A DNA stretch of 64,000 nucleotides from Pseudomonas fulva (GTDB lineage Bacteria; Pseudomonadota; Gammaproteobacteria; Pseudomonadales; Pseudomonadaceae): contig NZ_CP082928.1 in the NCBI RefSeq assembly GCF_023517795.1, positions 1,426,001 to 1,490,000 on the forward strand. Reading direction: 5' to 3'. A program made the position numbers and the translations under genes. The notes under the pieces were generated by a model. That model saw only the letters and a program-made list of their open reading frames with translations. It did not search any database and was not told the DNA's origin. This document shows, one piece after another, positions 52,473-61,972 of this stretch. Numbering within the stretch: the stretch's first letter is position 1; the number at the start of each line of letters is the position of its first letter.

Positions 52473-54278
52473 TCAGTAGCTGAGCGCGAAGTCCTCTTCG
52501 CTCATGTCCATCAGGCTGCTGGCACCGGCCAGCATGGCCGCCACATGGGTACGGGTGCGCGGCAGGATGCGTGCGTAGTAGAACTGGGCGGTCTGCAGCT
52601 TGGCCTTGTAGAACGCCTGGTCACCTTCCCCGGCGGCGATCTTCTCCGCCGCCACGCGAGCCATGTCGGCCCAGAAGTAGGCCAGGCAGGCATAACCGGA
52701 ATACATCAGGTAGTCGACCGAGGCGGCGCCGACTTCCTCACGATCCTTCATGGCGGCCATGCCGATCTTCATGGTGACTTCGCCCCACTCCTTGTTGAGC
52801 GCGGCCAGCGGCCCGACGAACGCCTTGAGCGCATCAACGCCTTCATTGGCCTGGCAGAACTTGTGGACGATCTTGGTGAAGCCCTTGAGCGCTTCGCCCT
52901 GGGTCATCAGCACCTTGCGGCCCAGCAGGTCGAGGGCCTGAACCCCGGTGGTGCCTTCGTACATCATGGCGATGCGGCAGTCGCGCAGGTTCTGCTCCAT
53001 GCCCCACTCGCTGATGAAGCCATGGCCGCCGTATACCTGCATGCCGTGGGAAGCGGATTCGAAGCCCACTTCGGTCATGAACGCCTTGGCGATCGGGGTC
53101 AGGAAAGCCAGCAGGCCATCAGCGGCTTTCTTCTGCTCTTCGTCCTGGGCGTACTTGACGATGTCCACCTGCTTGGCGGTGAAGTAGACCATCGCCCGGT
53201 TGCCTTCGGCGAAGGCCTTCATGGTCAGCAGCATGCGGCGCACGTCCGGGTGCACGATGATCGGATCGGCGGCCTTGTCGGGCGCTTTCGGGCCGGTCAG
53301 CGAACGCATCTGCAGACGCTCGCGGGCATACTTGATGGCGCCCTGGAAACCCAGCTCGGCGTGGGCCAGGCCCTGCAGGGCGGTGCCCAGACGCGCAGTG
53401 TTCATGAAGGTGAACATGCAGTTCAGGCCCTTGTTCGGCGGGCCGATCAGGAAGCCGGTGGCCGAATCGAAATTCATCACGCAGGTGGCGTTACCGTGGA
53501 TGCCCATCTTGTGTTCGATGGAACCGCAGCTCACGCCATTGCGCTCACCCACGCCACCTTCGGCGGTGGGCAGGAACTTGGGCACGATGAACAGGGAAAT
53601 CCCCTTGGTGCCGGCCGGCGCATCGGGCAGGCGGGCCAGGACGATATGGACGATGTTCTCGGCCATGTCGTGCTCACCGGCGGAGATGAAGATCTTGGTG
53701 CCGGAAATGCTGTAGGAGCCATCGGCCTGGGGCTCGGCCTTGGTGCGCAGCATGCCCAGGTCGGTACCGCAATGCGGTTCGGTCAGGCACATGGTGCCGG
53801 TCCACTCGCCGGATACCAGCTTGGTCAGGTAGGTGTGCTGCTGCTCTTCAGTGCCGTGGGCGGAGATGGTGTTCATCGCGCCATGGGACAGGCCCGGGTA
53901 CATGCCCCACGACCAGTTGGCGGTGCCGACCATTTCGCTGACCGCCAGGCCCAGCGACTCAGGCAGGCCCTGCCCCCCATGCTCGACGTCATGGGCGAGG
54001 CTCGGCCAGCCGCCTTCGACGAACTGCTTGTAGGCTTCCTTGAAGCCGGTCGGCGTCTTCACCCCGGATTCGCTCCAGGTGCAGCCTTCGGTGTCGCCCA
54101 CGCGGTTCAGTGGAGAGAGCACCTGCTCGCAGAACTTGGCGCCTTCTTCGAGAATCGCGTCGACCATGTCTGGCGTGGCGTCCTGGCAGCCGGGCAGGCT
54201 CTGGTAGTGCGCGTCATAACCAAGCAGCTCGTCACGTACGAAACGGATATCGCGCAAGGGGGCCTTGTAATCAGGCAT
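52473..54278 (-). CDS. FadE-type acyl-CoA dehydrogenase (601 aa)
   Basis: Paralogue of the dehydrogenase at 49167-50942, same domain order: MPDYKAPLRDIRFVRDELLG at the N terminus, MCLTEPHCGTDLG and FISAGEHDM in the beta domain, and FISEWGMEQNLRDCRIAMMY near the FAD/substrate site. Soluble and cytoplasmic. The start at 54278 has AGGT upstream; a further 33-residue upstream extension is unconserved. Its promoter overlaps two PsrA-like boxes, predicting derepression by long-chain fatty acids. From memory the PAO1 homologues PA0506/PA0508 have been studied as FadE1/FadE2. Confidence 0.92.
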   Translation of the reverse strand: MPDYKAPLRDIRFVRDELLGYDAHYQSLPGCQDATPDMVDAILEEGAKFCEQVLSPLNRVGDTEGCTWSESGVKTPTGFKEAYKQFVEGGWPSLAHDVEHGGQGLPESLGLAVSEMVGTANWSWGMYPGLSHGAMNTISAHGTEEQQHTYLTKLVSGEWTGTMCLTEPHCGTDLGMLRTKAEPQADGSYSISGTKIFISAGEHDMAENIVHIVLARLPDAPAGTKGISLFIVPKFLPTAEGGVGERNGVSCGSIEHKMGIHGNATCVMNFDSATGFLIGPPNKGLNCMFTFMNTARLGTALQGLAHAELGFQGAIKYARERLQMRSLTGPKAPDKAADPIIVHPDVRRMLLTMKAFAEGNRAMVYFTAKQVDIVKYAQDEEQKKAADGLLAFLTPIAKAFMTEVGFESASHGMQVYGGHGFISEWGMEQNLRDCRIAMMYEGTTGVQALDLLGRKVLMTQGEALKGFTKIVHKFCQANEGVDALKAFVGPLAALNKEWGEVTMKIGMAAMKDREEVGAASVDYLMYSGYACLAYFWADMARVAAEKIAAGEGDQAFYKAKLQTAQFYYARILPRTRTHVAAMLAGASSLMDMSEEDFALSY

Positions 54279-54368
54279 AGCGGGTACCTCTGCGGGTGGT
54301 CTCTTTTGTTTGGGATGACCGGTGGGCGGTCGTTTGCAGAAAGGGCGCAGGGATAAACGCGCACCTCT

Positions 54369-54395
54369 CAAACACATGTTTGAAACATACGTTTA
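54369..54395. promoter_or_regulatory. Two overlapping PsrA-like operator boxes
   Basis: CAAACACATGTTTG (54369-54382) matches the PsrA pattern G/C-AAAC-N(2-4)-GTTT-G/C exactly with N4. GAAACATACGTTTA (54382-54395) matches all but the last base. PsrA is the Pseudomonas TetR-type repressor of beta-oxidation genes that responds to long-chain fatty acids. The boxes cover the -10 element and the predicted start of the acyl-CoA dehydrogenase transcript. Confidence 0.75.
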
Positions 54396-54412
54396 CGCCC
54401 AATTACTGTCAA
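54384..54412 (-). promoter_or_regulatory. Sigma-70 promoter of the second acyl-CoA dehydrogenase gene
   Basis: On the minus strand TTGACA (54407-54412) and TATGTT (54384-54389, 4/6 match) are 17 bases apart, about 105 bases upstream of the start codon. Confidence 0.7.
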
Positions 54413-54428
54413 GGCCGCTTATGCACGC

Positions 54429-55175
54429 TCAAGCGTGGAGATCGAGCAACCCGGATGGCTTCCGTTCATCCGCAGACGCGGCATAGAGGCTGAGGCCCGC
54501 AGGCGCGGACGGGCTCGCGGAGGCATCGGATGTGACCGACGGGTCGTCGCTTTTTTCGGCGTCTTCGTCGGCAGCGGGTTGGGGGGATTCTGCCTCGCTG
54601 CGCTGCATGGCCGCCAGCTCGGCGCGCGCCACCGCCATTTGCGCCTGGGCCTGGCTGGCCACGCTGCGATCCTGCGCGGAAGGCTCGGCAGGCGCCAGCG
54701 CCGCGCGAATGACGATTTCCATCTTGGTCAGGGTGGCCTGGGGATCATTGGCTACGGCACCGACATCGATGCTCACCTCGCCGCCGGAGGCATAGCGTTT
54801 GCCATCCGGACCGCGGGTATAGGTATAGGTAGGCGCTCCGGCATGCACCCCGCCCACGGCAGCATGGGCCTGTTCGTGGCTACGCACTTCGCGGTCGCGG
54901 TTGGCCAGTTCGGCGATGACCAGTTGCAGCTTCTGCTCTTCCTGGGCAGTGCGCGGCTCGCCTGGTTTGCCGGTGGCAGGGGCGTCGGCCGAGGCGTCCT
55001 GCGGCTTGTCCTGCTCTTCTTGCGAGGTCGCGCCTCTGGAGGAATCGGTTTCGGCACTGGCGGCAACGGGCGCGAAAGACGCCCGGGCCAGTTCGGGCGA
55101 GCCGGCGGATTCGACAGGACGGGGAACAGCCGGAGAGGCAAATGAATAGGTGGAGGAGAAACCGGCGATTTGCAT
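54429..55175 (-). CDS. Putative metalloprotease of the CJM1_0395/SprA family
   Basis: 248-residue protein, low-complexity Ala/Ser/Glu/Pro-rich at both ends, with a conserved core at about 95-150: DREVRSHEQAHAAVGGVHAG, then YASGGEVSID. The H-E-Q-A-H sequence is an HExxH-type zinc site. The family is annotated as putative metalloprotease catalytic domain; activity is not shown here. The start at 55175 (MQIAGFSS) has GGAGG eight bases upstream. It lies next to a small protein whose N terminus is similar (MQISSTSA). Confidence 0.75.
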   Translation of the reverse strand: MQIAGFSSTYSFASPAVPRPVESAGSPELARASFAPVAASAETDSSRGATSQEEQDKPQDASADAPATGKPGEPRTAQEEQKLQLVIAELANRDREVRSHEQAHAAVGGVHAGAPTYTYTRGPDGKRYASGGEVSIDVGAVANDPQATLTKMEIVIRAALAPAEPSAQDRSVASQAQAQMAVARAELAAMQRSEAESPQPAADEDAEKSDDPSVTSDASASPSAPAGLSLYAASADERKPSGLLDLHA

Positions 55176-55421
55176 GGCGTGATCCCTCCAGAGTCGAACG
55201 CCCCGAACGGGCACCTCTAAAAACTGCCTGCGTTGTCAGCAGCGCGTTAAAAACAGGCTCGGATGCGAGTCCAGGCTGGGCGCCCCCATCAAAATGCTCG
55301 CTTACGAACGTAAAGTCGAACGCGACCCCGGTCGCTTTTTCGCCTGTTTTTGTGGGGCCGCCATCGGTATTGCGCTGACTGCCTCGCCAACGTTTCCTGA
55401 GGTACCGGAAGGCGCTGCGAT

Positions 55422-55688
55422 TTAGGCGGTGACGTCGATCAAGGTGCCCAGCACCTTGTCCGCTGTCTGCACGACACGAGCGCCAGCCTGGGCTTCGTAC
55501 TGGCCAACGCGCATCTCGACCATGTTCTCGGCGATGTCGGCGCGCGCCGCGGAAGGCTCGTTGGCCTGGGCACGCTCGGCAGTGACCGGTGCGCTGGCGA
55601 TTTCACCGGCGGCCTGGTCGACCCGGCGCTGGCCGGACTGGATGGTATTGATGCCAGCATTGAATGCGCTGGTGGACGAGATCTGCAT
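55422..55688 (-). CDS. Small flagellar axial-like protein (88 aa)
   Basis: The C-terminal half (about 56-88: MVEMRVGQYEAQAGARVVQT then ADKVLGTLIDV) closely resembles the C-terminal helix of flagellar rod/hook proteins, and the N-terminal 32 residues (FNAGINTIQSGQRRVDQAAG) resemble their N-terminal helix, with almost nothing between. It has no signal peptide or Cys. AGGAGA lies about five bases upstream. It could be a minimal axial component or a non-flagellar relative; no flagellar genes are nearby. The 246-base gap between it and the metalloprotease gene shows no further gene. Confidence 0.7.
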   Translation of the reverse strand: MQISSTSAFNAGINTIQSGQRRVDQAAGEIASAPVTAERAQANEPSAARADIAENMVEMRVGQYEAQAGARVVQTADKVLGTLIDVTA

Positions 55689-55780
55689 GGGACGTCTCCT
55701 GCTGCAGGAACTTTATAGCGTGCATTTAAGCAGAAGCCGGTCAAAAGATGTACAGCCAAAAATGATGCAAGAGTTGGCGT

Positions 55781-56464
55781 TCATAGCATCAATCGCGATA
55801 AATCGAGGTGCTGCGCGACCTGCTCGGTGCAGATCGATGGCAGGAAGGGCACCTGCCCGAGACAGGGTGCGGGAAGTCGCTCGGCAAGCGTGGCGAGGTT
55901 GTCCTGCAGCCGCGCGACGTGCGGATCCACCACATTGGCCACCCAGCCGGCCAGGGTCAGGCCATCGGCAACGATGGCGTCGGTGCTCAGCAGCGCGTGG
56001 TTGATGCAGCCCAGCCGCACCCCCACCACCAGAACCACCGGAATGCCCAAGGCCCGGGCCAGGTCGGCCAACGTGGCCATGCCGCCAAGCGGCACGCGCC
56101 AGCCACCGGCGCCTTCGACCAGGGTGAAATCCGCGCCCTTGTCGAGAATCGTCCGAACCGCCGCTTGCAACGCCGGTACCTCGAGCGACACACCGGCATC
56201 ACGAGCCGCCAGGTGGGGCGCGATGGCCGGCGCGAACGCCAGCGGATTCACCTCGTCATAGCGCAACGGCAGGCTGCACTGGGCAAGCAGTGCCAGGGCA
56301 TCGTCGTTGCGCAGCCCCTCGGCGGTGAGCTGGCAACCGGAGGCGATCGGTTTGGCCGCCGCGGTCGACAACCCGGCAAGCCGCGCGGCGTGAAGAAGGC
56401 CGGCCGCGATGGTGGTCTTGCCGATTTCGGTGTCGGTACCGGTGACGAAATAGGCGGCACTCAT
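55781..56464 (-). CDS. bioD: Dethiobiotin synthetase BioD
   Basis: ATP-dependent carboxylation of 7,8-diaminopelargonate to dethiobiotin, the penultimate biotin step; 227 residues. P-loop [10 protein letters not shown] at residues 9-18; [11 protein letters not shown] and the AKPIASG substrate segment are intact. The start at 56464 overlaps the bioC stop (ATGA), and it is the last gene of the operon. bioA is not in this window, as in other pseudomonads. Confidence 0.95.
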   Translation of the reverse strand: MSAAYFVTGTDTEIGKTTIAAGLLHAARLAGLSTAAAKPIASGCQLTAEGLRNDDALALLAQCSLPLRYDEVNPLAFAPAIAPHLAARDAGVSLEVPALQAAVRTILDKGADFTLVEGAGGWRVPLGGMATLADLARALGIPVVLVVGVRLGCINHALLSTDAIVADGLTLAGWVANVVDPHVARLQDNLATLAERLPAPCLGQVPFLPSICTEQVAQHLDLSRLML

Positions 56465-57252
56465 GGGCAGGGCTCCTTTTGCAATACGCCGTAGATGACC
56501 TGGTAGGTGCACGGAAGCCCCTCGGGCTGGCGCCGCTGCTCGTAGGCATCGGCCAGGGCACGCAGCCGTGCGCGGCCGGTCAGCCCGGCCGGACGACCGT
56601 CATTGAGATTGTGGGCGCCGAGGGCCTTGAGGCCATGGGTCAGGCTGTGCAGGTCCGGGTAATGCAGGCGATGGGCACACACCCGCAACCGCTCCACGCG
56701 CAAGCCGCTGGCGCCGCATAGCTGCTGATAATCCTCGGCGCTGCGAAAACGATTCACGTGCACGAAGCCATCCACCGCCTGCCAGCTGTCGCGCAGCTCC
56801 TGCAGGGTGCCGACGCACAGGCTGTTGAACGCCAGCACACCACCCGGCCGCAGCGCCCGGTGCGCCTCGCCGAGTACGGCGGCGAAGTCCGCGCACCACT
56901 GCAGCGCCAGGCTGGAGAAGATCAGGTCGCAACTGCCATCGCGCAGCGGCAGCCGCTCGGCATCGCCGGCCACGAAGGCCTGGGCGCCACCCGCCTGCCG
57001 GGCGTGCTGCAACATGCCCTCGGCGATATCCACGGCAATGCCCTGGCTGCGCGGATAGCGGTCCCTCAGCGCACGGCTGAAGAAGCCGGTGCCACAGCCC
57101 AGGTCGAGCCAGTGCTGCGGCTGCAGGGCCGGCGGCAGATACCCCAGCAACTGCCGGCCGACGTCGCGCTGCAGTTGCGCCACGCTGTCATAGGTGCCGG
57201 CGGCCCTGGAAAAGGATGCGGCGACCCGACGTTTGTCCGGCAACGCGCTCAT
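56461..57252 (-). CDS. bioC: Malonyl-ACP O-methyltransferase BioC
   Basis: SAM-dependent enzyme that methylates malonyl-ACP to start pimelate synthesis through the fatty-acid pathway; 263 residues. Motif I is [14 protein letters not shown] (about residue 48) and the family opening [20 protein letters not shown] is present. It overlaps bioH and bioD by four bases each. Confidence 0.94.
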   Translation of the reverse strand: MSALPDKRRVAASFSRAAGTYDSVAQLQRDVGRQLLGYLPPALQPQHWLDLGCGTGFFSRALRDRYPRSQGIAVDIAEGMLQHARQAGGAQAFVAGDAERLPLRDGSCDLIFSSLALQWCADFAAVLGEAHRALRPGGVLAFNSLCVGTLQELRDSWQAVDGFVHVNRFRSAEDYQQLCGASGLRVERLRVCAHRLHYPDLHSLTHGLKALGAHNLNDGRPAGLTGRARLRALADAYEQRRQPEGLPCTYQVIYGVLQKEPCP

Positions 57253-57956
57253 GTCCGCGCCTCCAGAAAGCGCCCGACCGCAGCAGCCACCTCGCCTACC
57301 TGTTCGACCACCAGGGCATGGCTCGCGCCCTCGACGCGGCGCACGTCAGCGGTCGGCTGTAGCGCCCGGATGGCCGTCGCAGCCGCCGCTGGCACCAAGG
57401 CATCGTCGGCTGCGAACAGATGAAGCTGGGGCCCGGTGAACTGCTGCAGCGCCGCTCGCGTGTCGAGTGCGGCAAGCAGATCCAGGCCGGCCAGGGAATC
57501 GGCACCATCGGCCTGTTCCAGCAAGCGGCGGGACAGGCCGCGAAAATCCACGGCACCCTGGCTGCAGAGCATGGCGAAACGCTTGAGCGTGGTGCTGGGG
57601 TTCAAGGCATAGGCCTCGCGAAAGGCCGCGAAGGTGGCTGTCGGCATCGCCGTCGGCCAGGCCTCGCTGGCGGTAAACCGGGCATTGCTAGCCAGCGTCA
57701 GCAGCCCCGGGCAATCCGCGCCGCGGCGCGCCGCCAATAACGCCGCGAGCATGCCGCCGAGGGACCAGCCACCCAGCCAGACGCCACGGGGCAACCGGTC
57801 GTCCAGCACGTCCAGGCAACGCTCGATGTCGGCCTGCTCGAACGCCGGCAAGGCTTCGATGCGCACCTGAAAATGGCCGGCCAGCGCCTCGGACAACGGC
57901 CCCAGCGGCGCACTGCCGAGCCCCCAACCGGGCAGCAGAATCAGCGACCGAGCCAT
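57249..57956 (-). CDS. bioH: Pimeloyl-ACP methyl ester esterase BioH
   Basis: Alpha/beta-hydrolase that removes the methyl group from pimeloyl-ACP methyl ester; 235 residues. Nucleophile Ser65 in GGWSLGGM, catalytic His in GASHALVV, and Asp in FAADDALVP. The start at 57956 shares one base with the bioF stop; an upstream in-frame ATG at 57989 is inside bioF and unconserved. Confidence 0.92.
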   Translation of the reverse strand: MARSLILLPGWGLGSAPLGPLSEALAGHFQVRIEALPAFEQADIERCLDVLDDRLPRGVWLGGWSLGGMLAALLAARRGADCPGLLTLASNARFTASEAWPTAMPTATFAAFREAYALNPSTTLKRFAMLCSQGAVDFRGLSRRLLEQADGADSLAGLDLLAALDTRAALQQFTGPQLHLFAADDALVPAAAATAIRALQPTADVRRVEGASHALVVEQVGEVAAAVGRFLEART

Positions 57957-59128
57957 CAGACGGGCTCCCCGGGTAGCTGCGCCCAGCACTGGGCCAGGGC
58001 GTCGAGCAGGCGATCCACCTGGGCCGGCTCATGGGCGGCGGACAGGGTGACCCGCAGGCGCGCAGTGCCCGCCGCGACGGTGGGCGGGCGAATCGCGGTG
58101 ACCAGCAGGCCGCGCTCGCGCAAGGCCCGGGACAGGGCCACGGCACGGGCGCTGTCGCCGATCAGGATCGGCTGGATCGCGGTGCTGCTGTCCATCAGCG
58201 TCAGCCCGATGCTCGCAGCCCCCTCACGGAATCGACCGACCAGCGCCGCCAGGTGCTCACGGCGCCAGTGCTCGCTGCGCAGCAGTTCCAGACTCTTGAG
58301 GGTGGCGCAGGCCAGTGCCGGTGGCTGGCTGGTGGTGTAGATATAGGGCCGGGCGAACTGCACCAGGGTGTCGATCAAATCTTCATCGCCTGCCACGAAG
58401 GCGCCCGCGGTACCGAACGCCTTGCCGAGGGTGCCGACCAGCACCGGCACCTCGTCGATGCCCAGGCCGAATTGCTCGACCACCCCGCCGCCGGTGGCAC
58501 CCAGGGTGCCGAAGCCGTGGGCATCGTCGACCATCACCCAGGCATCATGGCGCCGCGCTTGGGCGCACAAAGCCGGCAGGTCGGCCACATCGCCGTCCAT
58601 GCTGAACACGCCATCGCAGACCACCAGGGTGTTGCCCTCGGCCTTGGCCAGGCGGCTGGCCAGGCTCTGCGGGTCATTGTGCAGGTAACGCGAGAAACGC
58701 GCGCCGCTGAGCAGGCCGGCGTCCAGTAGCGAGGCATGATTGAGGCGATCCTCGAGCACCGTGTCACCCTTGCCCACCAGCGCGGTGACCGCACCCAGGT
58801 TGGCCATGTAACCGGTGGAGAACAGCAGCGCCCGCGGCCGCCCGGTGAAGTCGGCCAGGGCCTCTTCCAGCTCATGGTGCGGCGTGCTGTGGCCGATCAC
58901 CAGGTGCGAAGCGCCACCGCCGACGCCCCAGCGCTGGGCGCCGGCACGCCAGGCCTCGACCACCTGCGGGTGATTGGCCAGGCCCAGGTAATCGTTGGAG
59001 CAGAAGGCCAGCAACCGGCGGCCATCCACCTGCACCAGGGGGCCCTGGGGGCTGCCCAACAACGGGCGCTGGCGATACAGATCGGCAGCGCGGCGCTCGG
59101 CCAGGCGAGCGGCTAGATCGAAAGACAT
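57956..59128 (-). CDS. bioF: 8-amino-7-oxononanoate synthase BioF
   Basis: PLP-dependent enzyme condensing pimeloyl-ACP with alanine; 390 residues. The PLP lysine lies in [13 protein letters not shown], and [15 protein letters not shown] carries the cofactor Asp. The start at 59128 (MSFDLAARL) is chosen as the first conserved Met. It follows bioB by 84 bases. Confidence 0.95.
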   Translation of the reverse strand: MSFDLAARLAERRAADLYRQRPLLGSPQGPLVQVDGRRLLAFCSNDYLGLANHPQVVEAWRAGAQRWGVGGGASHLVIGHSTPHHELEEALADFTGRPRALLFSTGYMANLGAVTALVGKGDTVLEDRLNHASLLDAGLLSGARFSRYLHNDPQSLASRLAKAEGNTLVVCDGVFSMDGDVADLPALCAQARRHDAWVMVDDAHGFGTLGATGGGVVEQFGLGIDEVPVLVGTLGKAFGTAGAFVAGDEDLIDTLVQFARPYIYTTSQPPALACATLKSLELLRSEHWRREHLAALVGRFREGAASIGLTLMDSSTAIQPILIGDSARAVALSRALRERGLLVTAIRPPTVAAGTARLRVTLSAAHEPAQVDRLLDALAQCWAQLPGEPV

Positions 59129-59212
59129 GGGTTCACCGTAAAGCGCAGAGCGTCCAGCGCCCACCGGCGACCGTCACGGCGCACCGGCAAAGAGCAGGCG
59201 CTCTGCAAAGGA

Positions 59213-60268
59213 TCAGACGGCGGCGTCGTAGAACAGCCGCGAGTCACGCTGCTCGACCAGCGCCTGCTCGATGGCGGCCTGGTGCACCTCATCGGCATGC
59301 TCTTCGCGCGCCTCGGGCTGGATGCCGAGCCGGGCGAACAGCTGCATGTCCTTGTCGGCCTGGGGGTTGGCGGTGGTCAGCAGCTTCTCGCCGTAGAAGA
59401 TCGAGTTGGCGCCAGCGAAAAAGGCCAGGGCCTGCATCTGCTCGTTCATCGCCTCGCGGCCGGCGGACAGGCGCACGTGGGACTTGGGCATCATGATGCG
59501 CGCCACGGCCAGCATGCGGATGAAGTCGAAGGGGTCGACGTCTTCCTCGTGGGCCAGCGGCGTGCCCTCGACCTTGACCAGCATGTTGATCGGCACCGAC
59601 TCCGGGTGCTCCGGCAGGTTGGCGAGCTGGATCAGCAGGCCGGCGCGATCGTCCAGCGACTCGCCCATGCCGAGGATGCCGCCGGAGCAGATCTTCATGC
59701 CGGCGTCGCGTACGTAGGCCAGGGTCTGCAGGCGCTCGCTGTAGGTACGGGTGGTGATGATGCTGCCGTAGAACTCCGGCGAGGTGTCGAGGTTATGGTT
59801 GTAGTAATCCAGCCCCGCCTCCGCCAGGGCGGCGGTCTGCTCCCTGTCGAGCTTGCCCAGGGTCATGCAGGTTTCCAGGCCCAGGGCCTTCACCCCTTCG
59901 ACCATCTTCAGCACGTAGGGCATGTCCTTGGCGGACGGATGCTTCCAGGCCGCGCCCATGCAGAACCGTGTCGAGCCGATGGCCTTGGCCTCGGCGGCCG
60001 CTTCCAGCACCTTCTGCACTTCCATCAGTTTCTGCTTGTCCAGGCCGGTGTTGTAGTGGCCGGATTGCGGGCAGTACTTGCAGTCTTCCGGGCAGGCGCC
60101 GGTCTTGATCGACAGCAGCGTCGAGACCTGCACGCGGTTGGCGTCGAAATGCGCGCGGTGCACGGTCTGGGCCTGGAACAGCAGGTCGTTGAAGGGTTGC
60201 TCGAACAGCGCCCGAACTTCGTTCAGGCTCCAATCGTGACGCAGGGTGGTAGCGGTACTGGCGCTCAT
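59213..60268 (-). CDS. bioB: Biotin synthase BioB
   Basis: Radical-SAM enzyme inserting sulfur into dethiobiotin; 351 residues. The [4Fe-4S] cysteines are Cys59, Cys63 and Cys66 ([14 protein letters not shown]), and the second cluster region includes the [11 protein letters not shown] and TCMTLG segments. It is the first gene of bioBFHCD, with a strong promoter overlapped by a BirA-like operator. Confidence 0.97.
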   Translation of the reverse strand: MSASTATTLRHDWSLNEVRALFEQPFNDLLFQAQTVHRAHFDANRVQVSTLLSIKTGACPEDCKYCPQSGHYNTGLDKQKLMEVQKVLEAAAEAKAIGSTRFCMGAAWKHPSAKDMPYVLKMVEGVKALGLETCMTLGKLDREQTAALAEAGLDYYNHNLDTSPEFYGSIITTRTYSERLQTLAYVRDAGMKICSGGILGMGESLDDRAGLLIQLANLPEHPESVPINMLVKVEGTPLAHEEDVDPFDFIRMLAVARIMMPKSHVRLSAGREAMNEQMQALAFFAGANSIFYGEKLLTTANPQADKDMQLFARLGIQPEAREEHADEVHQAAIEQALVEQRDSRLFYDAAV

Positions 60269-60333
60269 GGGGGCAAGTCCTTATCTACAGGCGGCCTGCT
60301 ACAGTCGAAACAGACCCAACACGGATGTGCGGC

Positions 60334-60362
60334 ATAGTTAAGGAAGCCCCATGCACTGTCAA
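60334..60362 (-). promoter_or_regulatory. Sigma-70 promoter of the bioBFHCD operon
   Basis: On the minus strand a perfect TTGACA (60357-60362) is followed after 17 bases by AACTAT (60334-60339, 3/6 match). It is about 65 bases upstream of the bioB start and overlaps the ribosome-binding site and first codons of comF on the other strand. Confidence 0.65.
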
Positions 60363-61088
60363 CCACCATACTCACCCAAGGTTTACAACTGGTTAAAAAT
60401 AAAACAAACCTGCTTGCTGTGTGACGAGCGGGTCGATATGCCCCTGCCGCTTTGCGCCGGCTGCGAGGCCGAGCTGCCCTGGCTCGGCGCCCATTGCCAG
60501 GTTTGCGCCCTGCCGCTGGCGGTCGATGGCCTGACCTGCGGCAACTGCCTGAAACGACCGCCGCCGTTCAGCCGGGTCGAGGCGCCGTGGGGCTATGGTT
60601 TTCCTGTCGATGCGCTGATCAACCGTTTCAAGCACCAGGCGCGCTGGCCCATCGGTCGCTTGCTCGGCGACCTCCTCGCAAGGCACCTGGCCCACGCGTT
60701 CAACGAAGGGCTGCCCAGGCCCGACCTGCTGCTGCCCGTGCCCCTGTCACCGAAGCGCCAGCGCCAACGCGGCTTCAACCAGGCGCAGATGCTCGCCGAG
60801 GTGCTCGGCCGCGCGCTGCAGATCGCCCCGCGCAGCGATTGGCTGCTGCGTATCGGCGACCCACCCGCCCAACAGAAACTCGATGCTGCCGCACGCCGGC
60901 GCAACCTGCGTGGCGCCTTCACGCTGTCGCCCAGCGCACGGCCAAATGACCTGCACCTGGCACTGGTCGACGACGTGCTGACCACCGGCGCCACGGCCCA
61001 GCAACTGGCACGCCTGCTGATCCGCGCCGGCGCGCTGCGGGTGGACGTCTATTGCCTGGCGCGCACCCCGGCACCGGGCGAGCATTGA
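60351..61088 (+). CDS. comF: ComF-family phosphoribosyltransferase-like protein
   Basis: ComF-family protein, 245 residues, related to competence factor ComFC. An N-terminal four-Cys zinc-binding region (CLLCDE; CAGCEAELPWLG; CQVCALPL; CGNCLKRPP) is followed by a phosphoribosyltransferase domain with LALVDDVLTTGATAQQ (about 201-216). The start at 60351 has AAGGA five bases upstream; no other start precedes the first Cys pair, so the BirA operator is inside the coding region. It is divergent from bioB and may function in DNA uptake together with type IV pili. Confidence 0.88.
   Translation: MHCQPPYSPKVYNWLKIKQTCLLCDERVDMPLPLCAGCEAELPWLGAHCQVCALPLAVDGLTCGNCLKRPPPFSRVEAPWGYGFPVDALINRFKHQARWPIGRLLGDLLARHLAHAFNEGLPRPDLLLPVPLSPKRQRQRGFNQAQMLAEVLGRALQIAPRSDWLLRIGDPPAQQKLDAAARRRNLRGAFTLSPSARPNDLHLALVDDVLTTGATAQQLARLLIRAGALRVDVYCLARTPAPGEH
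60356..60388. promoter_or_regulatory. BirA (biotin repressor) operator
   Basis: The right half GGTTTACAA (60380-60388) is a perfect match and the left half CTGTCAACC (60356-60364) a 7/9 match to the enterobacterial-type BirA operator TTGTAAACC-N15-GGTTTACAA, with exactly 15 bases between. The left half includes the bioB -35 TTGACA, so bound BirA-biotinyl-AMP would block RNA polymerase. The whole site lies within comF codons 2-13. Confidence 0.75.
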
Positions 61089-61145
61089 CGATGCCGGGGC
61101 CGTCGCGCACAGTGACCAGCCGTCGTACTGATCGCCGCCCCCGCC

Positions 61146-61910
61146 ATGTCCACCCTCTCGTCGCTCGCCCAGCACGTCACCCGCCGCCCGCAGCGTATCG
61201 CCCTGCTCGAACAGATCGCCGCACAGGGCTCGATCACCCGTGCCGCCAAGGCGGCCGGCATGAGCTACAAGGCGGCCTGGGATGCCATCGACGAACTCAA
61301 CAACCTGGCCGACCAGCCCCTGGTGGCCCGCAGCGTCGGTGGCAAGGGCGGCGGTGGCGCACGACTCACCTCGACGGGTGAGCGCCTGTTGCACCTGCAC
61401 CAGCGCCTGCAGGCGATTCAGGCCGACCTGCTGCAGGCCGCCGACGATGATGCCGACCTGCAGGTGCTGGGCCGCCTGATGCTGCGTACCAGCGCGCGCA
61501 ACCAGCTCAGCGGCCGGGTGCGAGCGATCCATCCACGGGGCGGTAACGATCGGGTCGACGTCGAGTTGCCCGGCGGTGCGCTGATCCAGGCACAGATCAC
61601 CCGCAGCAGCACCGCGCACCTGCAACTGCAGCCGGGCGTGGCGCTGCTGGTGCTGATCAAGGCCGGCTGGCTGCAGCTCAGCGCCGTGGCCGAAGCCGCC
61701 GATCCACAGCTCAACGAACTGCTCGGGCGCATCGAGCAGATCCTCCTCGAAGCCGACGGTCCCTGCGAGGTGCGCATCGCCCTGCCCAACGGCCAGACGC
61801 TGTGCGCCCAGGCGTCTGCCGAGCAGCTCACGGCCCAGGGCCTGGTGGTGGGCAGCGCGGTGCGCGCGCAGTTTGCCGCCACCCAGGTGCTGCTGGGTAC
61901 CCAGGTCTAG
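61146..61910 (+). CDS. ModE-like transcriptional regulator with TOBE domains
   Basis: 254-residue regulator: LysR-type winged helix (about 15-80, AAQGSITRAAKAAGMSYKAA, GGKGGGGARLTSTG) and two TOBE domains (about 118-185 and 190-254) that bind molybdate in ModE. Probably senses molybdate and controls a modABC or molybdoenzyme operon elsewhere, since none is in the window. From memory PAO1 PA0487 lies in the same place. Confidence 0.88.
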   Translation: MSTLSSLAQHVTRRPQRIALLEQIAAQGSITRAAKAAGMSYKAAWDAIDELNNLADQPLVARSVGGKGGGGARLTSTGERLLHLHQRLQAIQADLLQAADDDADLQVLGRLMLRTSARNQLSGRVRAIHPRGGNDRVDVELPGGALIQAQITRSSTAHLQLQPGVALLVLIKAGWLQLSAVAEAADPQLNELLGRIEQILLEADGPCEVRIALPNGQTLCAQASAEQLTAQGLVVGSAVRAQFAATQVLLGTQV

Positions 61911-61972
61911 CGAATAATGCCGGCGCCCGCCGTCGAGGCGTTACACTCTGCGGCCAACCGCAGGAGCCGCCC

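Noticed and set aside
55176..55421. Possible gene or RNA in the 246-base gap before the small axial-like protein gene
   Set aside because: It contains short hairpin potential (GCGACCCCGGTCGC) and T-runs but no supported reading frame, ribosome-binding site or recognisable RNA motif.
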